A stretch of DNA of 46,318 bases from Ureibacillus thermosphaericus (GTDB taxonomy: Bacteria > Bacillota > Bacilli > Bacillales_A > Planococcaceae), in assembly GCF_012396605.1 (NCBI RefSeq), contig NZ_JAAXPW010000027.1, positions 1 through 46,318 on the forward strand, in the 5' to 3' direction. Positions 43,732 through 46,318 of this stretch are shown here, in pieces (within the stretch, counting starts at the first letter, position 1; each line of letters starts with the position of its first letter). A program made the translations under genes and the position numbers. The notes beneath the pieces are model-generated. The model worked only from the letters and a program-made list of their open reading frames with translations. It made no database searches and was not told the origin of the DNA.

Positions 43732-43742
43732 AAGTGACACTT
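43732..43742. promoter_or_regulatory. Perfect palindrome AAGTGACACTT, candidate operator
   Basis: An 11-bp perfect palindrome 33 bp before the MHS start and 90 bp before the divergent regulator. It is the best candidate for the XRE-cupin regulator binding site. Proven only as a symmetric sequence. Confidence 0.35.
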
Positions 43743-43774
43743 CAATTTTTATATATTCAATAGGAGGGACTAAC

Positions 43775-45103
43775 ATGAGTACAAGCAAAAATGTTATGAC
43801 GAAAGTTTGGATTGCAAGTTTAGTAGGAAGTTCAATTGAATGGTTCGACTACTTCCTTTATGGAACGGTAGCGGGACTTGTATTCAATCAAGTGTTTTTC
43901 GTAACCGACGATCCGACGGTAGGGTTGTTGGCTTCTTATGCATCTCTTGCGCTTGCATTCTTCATCCGTCCATTTGGAGGAATCATCTTTGGATATATTG
44001 GAGATAAAATCGGAAGAAAACGTACACTCGTCTTAACATTATCAATTATGGGTATAGCGACAGTATTAATGGGATTATTACCTACATACCAAGCAATTGG
44101 CATAGCGGCTCCAATCATATTAATTGTTTTACGATTAGTTCAAGGACTTGGAATTGGAGGAGAATGGGGAGGAGCCGTATTACTTGCTGTTGAATATTCT
44201 CCAAAAGAAAGACGGGGCTTTTACGGTGCCTTCCCACAAATGGGTGTCACAATTGGGATGTTTTTAGGTTCGGGAGCGTTATCATTTATTACTTCTATTG
44301 TTTCGCCTGAAAGTTTCGTTGCTTGGGGATGGCGTATTCCATTTATTTTAAGTGCTTTATTAGTAATCTTTGGTCTTTGGATTCGTAAAGGATTAGATGA
44401 AACGCCTTCCTTTAAAAAAGTACAAGAATCCGGAGAAATTCCGAAGTTGCCTTTCATAGAAATTTTTAAAACGCAGTGGAAAGAGGTTATTATTGCTGTA
44501 GGTGGAAAAGTTGTAGAAACTGCACCATTTTACATTTTCTCTACATTTATTGTTTCCTATGGTACGAACAACTTAGGATTTAAAAGTTCAGAAGTGTTAA
44601 TATCCATCATGATTGCTACAATTATTACAACCATTTTAATGCCGTATATGGGTAGCTTATCTGATAAAATTGGTAGAAAAAAAGTTTATATTACGGGAAC
44701 AATCGGAATGATTTTATATGCGTTTCCTTATTTTTGGTTGCTCGAACAAAGAACATTTGCGACACTCCTAATTGCTACAGTGCTTGGATTGGGAATTATT
44801 TGGGCTCCGATTACTTCGGTGCTGGGAACAATGTTTTCTGAAATATTCGATGCAAAAGTTCGTTATACTGGGGTTTCATTAGGATATCAAATTGGGGCTG
44901 CCTTGGCTGGAGGAACAGCGCCGTTGATTGCAACATGGCTGCTAGTTGAATTTAATAATTCTTACGTTCCTGTTGCGTTATATATCATCTTGACAGCGGT
45001 CATCTCTTTTATTGCTGTATTAACAGTGAAAGATAAGAATAATCAAGAATTGGATGAATTTAAAGGTAAAGAAGTGAAAAAGAAAGAATTGCAAAGTGTT
45101 TAG
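43775..45103 (+). CDS. MHS-family major facilitator transporter
   Basis: A permease of about 442 residues with 12 membrane segments and the MHS signature: VGSSIEWFDYFLYG at the N-terminus, GYIGDKIGRKRTL (loop 2-3) and GLGIGGEWGGAVLLAVEY. Loop 8-9 reads GSLSDKIGRKKVY. MHS proteins (ProP, ShiA, KgtP, CitA) are proton symporters for organic acids, betaines or amino acids. ATG 43775 follows TAGGAGGG. The enzyme gene begins 21 bp after the stop, so the pair is an operon. Substrate is not predictable from sequence. Confidence 0.9.
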   Translation: MSTSKNVMTKVWIASLVGSSIEWFDYFLYGTVAGLVFNQVFFVTDDPTVGLLASYASLALAFFIRPFGGIIFGYIGDKIGRKRTLVLTLSIMGIATVLMGLLPTYQAIGIAAPIILIVLRLVQGLGIGGEWGGAVLLAVEYSPKERRGFYGAFPQMGVTIGMFLGSGALSFITSIVSPESFVAWGWRIPFILSALLVIFGLWIRKGLDETPSFKKVQESGEIPKLPFIEIFKTQWKEVIIAVGGKVVETAPFYIFSTFIVSYGTNNLGFKSSEVLISIMIATIITTILMPYMGSLSDKIGRKKVYITGTIGMILYAFPYFWLLEQRTFATLLIATVLGLGIIWAPITSVLGTMFSEIFDAKVRYTGVSLGYQIGAALAGGTAPLIATWLLVEFNNSYVPVALYIILTAVISFIAVLTVKDKNNQELDEFKGKEVKKKELQSV

Positions 45104-45124
45104 TAAAAATGGAGCGTGTGGTCA

Positions 45125-46111
45125 TTGATTCTATTAAATGAAAAACAGATTAAGAGCATCTATAAAATGGAAGATGCATTAAAAGATGTGGAAGAAATGC
45201 TAATAGCAAAGCAAGAAAATAAAGTGTTGGCACCAATCAGAACAGTGCTTGAATTTCCGGAAAAAAATGCTTCTTCTTTATATATGCCGAGTGCAGATTT
45301 GGAACATCACTTTGCCAGTGTTAAAGTAGTAACAATTTTCCCGAACAATTCAGCAAAGGGGCTACCGACAACGCAAGGGATTATTGTTTTAACTAGCACG
45401 GAAAACGGAGAGCATTTGGCAGTTATGAATGCTTCTTATTTGACGAGGCTTCGCACCGGGGCGATGACAGGATTAGCAACAAAGAAACTTGCGAAACAAG
45501 ATGCGAAGGTGTTGACAATCGTAGGTACAGGTCGCATGGCTTTTGAGCAAGCGCTAGGCGTAATGGCAGTAAGGAAGATTGAGAAAATTTTATTGTTTAA
45601 TCGTTCAAAGGAAAAAGCGTTTCAATTTAAACAACAATTAGTAGGGCATGGTGTAACTGCATCCATTGAACTAGTAGATGATGTGAATGAGGCAGTTTCG
45701 AAGTCAGAAATTATTTGTTGTGCGACAAATTCAACGACACCAGTGTTTAATGGGAAATATTTAAAATCTGGTGCCCACATTAACGGAGTCGGATCTTACT
45801 TACCTCATATGTGTGAAATCGATCGTACAACCATTTTACGAGCTTCCAAAATAGTAGTGGATGATCTTGAAGGGATTATGGAAGAAGCAGGTGAATTAAT
45901 TGATGCGAATAATAGTGGTGAATGGTCCTTTGAAGATGTGCATGGCGAACTGGAATTATTAGTAAGTGGGAAAATTGCTCCGAGGGAAAGTGAGGATGAA
46001 ATCACTTTTTTCAAATCGGTTGGTGCATCCTACTACGACCTTGCAGTTGCAAAAGGCGTCTACAATAAAGCATTAGAACATCGTATAGGAACAATTATCG
46101 ATTTAATGTAA
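45125..46111 (+). CDS. Ornithine cyclodeaminase / mu-crystallin-family dehydrogenase
   Basis: About 328 residues. An N-terminal dimerisation and substrate-binding part contains LTRLRTGAMTGLATKKLA (Arg for the carboxylate). The Rossmann motif IVGTGRMAFEQA follows, then the acidic late motif IVVDDLEGIMEEAGEL. The family includes ornithine cyclodeaminase, alanine dehydrogenase, ketimine or pyrroline-2-carboxylate reductase and EutC-like members; specificity is not decidable here. TTG 45125 with GGAG ten bases before it is my preferred start; GTG 45116 is too close to it. Co-transcribed with the MHS transporter. Confidence 0.87.
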   Translation: MILLNEKQIKSIYKMEDALKDVEEMLIAKQENKVLAPIRTVLEFPEKNASSLYMPSADLEHHFASVKVVTIFPNNSAKGLPTTQGIIVLTSTENGEHLAVMNASYLTRLRTGAMTGLATKKLAKQDAKVLTIVGTGRMAFEQALGVMAVRKIEKILLFNRSKEKAFQFKQQLVGHGVTASIELVDDVNEAVSKSEIICCATNSTTPVFNGKYLKSGAHINGVGSYLPHMCEIDRTTILRASKIVVDDLEGIMEEAGELIDANNSGEWSFEDVHGELELLVSGKIAPRESEDEITFFKSVGASYYDLAVAKGVYNKALEHRIGTIIDLM

Positions 46112-46113
46112 AA

Positions 46114-46138
46114 AGCTGACTCAATACTTGAGTCAGCT
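46114..46138 (+). terminator. Terminator hairpin of the MHS-OCD operon, T-tail replaced by an IS end
   Basis: AGCTGACTCAA / TTGAGTCAGCT, 11 perfect pairs with a 3-nt loop, two bases after the stop. No T-run follows; instead the sequence CAGACTGTCGACAAA of the IS begins at once. Confidence 0.7.
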
Positions 46139-46147
46139 CAGACTGTC

Positions 46148-46198
46148 GACAAACCCCAACTCAAATGAAGCATTTGAGTTGGGGTTTGTCTTTTTTTT
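46148..46198 (+). terminator. Strong hairpin within the IS end
   Basis: 46148-46167 pairs perfectly (20 bp) with 46171-46190 around AAG, followed by T8. It is a perfect intrinsic terminator on the + strand, so it can also end the MHS-OCD transcript. Confidence 0.85.
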
Positions 46199-46228
46199 GC
46201 TCATCATTTTCTAAGATTCTTCTCTTAT

Positions 46229-46318
46229 TTAGGCTGGACATGGTCTTTTCCATGTCCAGTTTGCCATTTTCTTTAAGTTCATGGCAGCGAAAGTAAGCAT
46301 CGCCTGCATGGACAATTT
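46229..46318 (-). CDS. Transposase C-terminal fragment (IS1182-like), partial
   Basis: Twenty-nine codons up to TAA, running off the window end. The residues MQAMLTFAAMNLKKMANW and a WK-rich tail are the usual C-terminal helix of DDE transposases of the IS1182 type. The reading frame is open to the edge, so the gene may be intact beyond it. Confidence 0.7.
   Translation of the reverse strand, partial: KLSMQAMLTFAAMNLKKMANWTWKRPCPA

Larger units (their letters stand above)
46139..46318 (-). mobile_element. IS1182-like insertion sequence, right-truncated by the window end
   Basis: The boundary is inferred just after the hairpin, where CAGACTGTCGACAAA resembles the terminal repeats of IS1182-type elements. 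Inside are a 20-bp perfect hairpin (148-167 pairs with 171-190 of the 46 kb line) with T8 and the C-terminus of a transposase read leftward. The other end is outside the window, so family and end are inference. Confidence 0.65.

Overview
The window is AT-rich Firmicute DNA from a spore-forming member of the Bacillales, most likely Planococcaceae (a Lysinibacillus/Ureibacillus/Solibacillus-type genome). The reasons are strong AGGAGG-type ribosome binding sites with frequent TTG/GTG starts, B. subtilis-type orthologues (Hpr/ScoC, PrsA, YhaM, EcsAB, HemZ, YheA/YheB, YhcYZ, YteA, YjcZ), a serine T-box leader, and a TRAP-type site before trpP. Genus is inferred from gene content only.

Layout. 1-126 is the 3' end (domains V and VI) of a group II intron. 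It abuts the first of three unusual non-coding arrays (about 134-415, 10844-11916 and 19549-19830). 833-10831 holds hutG-gltS (leftward) with a divergent LysR regulator, a fused pabBC, a DAACS-type dicarboxylate/glutamate symporter, an MscS-type channel, nagB, an LD-carboxypeptidase and a small membrane protein. 12178-19525 has a two-gene operon (B3/B4-domain protein plus DIP1984-like protein), queG-trmL, a CatE-like VOC protein, two small ORFs, a fatty-acid CoA ligase and an aldo/keto reductase. 19928-28042 has an RluA-type pseudouridine synthase, a BdbC/thioredoxin pair, a YhcYZ/AirSR-like two-component system, a CDF transporter, a CNNM/CorC protein, and yheB-yheA. 28213-34672 has hemZ, a HAD phosphatase, yteA, serA with its T-box, and an enoyl-CoA hydratase. 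34732-42932 is a conserved block (yhaM, prsA, yjcZ, yhaJ, hpr, yhaH, trpP, hit, ecsA-ecsB) concerned with protein secretion, protease and sporulation control. 43151-46111 is a catabolic-looking cassette (XRE-cupin regulator, MHS transporter, ornithine-cyclodeaminase-family enzyme). The window ends in an IS1182-like element inserted next to the terminator hairpin of that cassette.

Most striking observation. The three arrays share one rigid architecture although their sequences have diverged. A 12-nt motif (consensus TTGACTATTATC) occurs in quartets spaced 21, 21 and 21 bp, then 40 bp to the next quartet, giving an exact 103-bp period. The first motif of every quartet is a TTGGC variant, the second is TTGAC, and the 28-bp linker ends in a T-rich stretch followed by GA or GGA. 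Arrays 1 and 3 have three quartets each; array 2 has ten full quartets plus a partial one. Because 103 is not a multiple of 3 the arrays cannot be one reading frame. Arrays 2 and 3 lie between convergent genes, and each is followed by a related hairpin. I know of no named element with this design.

Regulatory highlights: the trpP leader carries seven NAG triplets with perfect 2-nt spacing overlapping the Shine-Dalgarno, as expected for TRAP. The serA leader is a T-box with a UCC specifier and a UGGC antiterminator bulge, both fitting tRNA-Ser. Positions were counted by hand from the sequence; no alignment or folding program was run.
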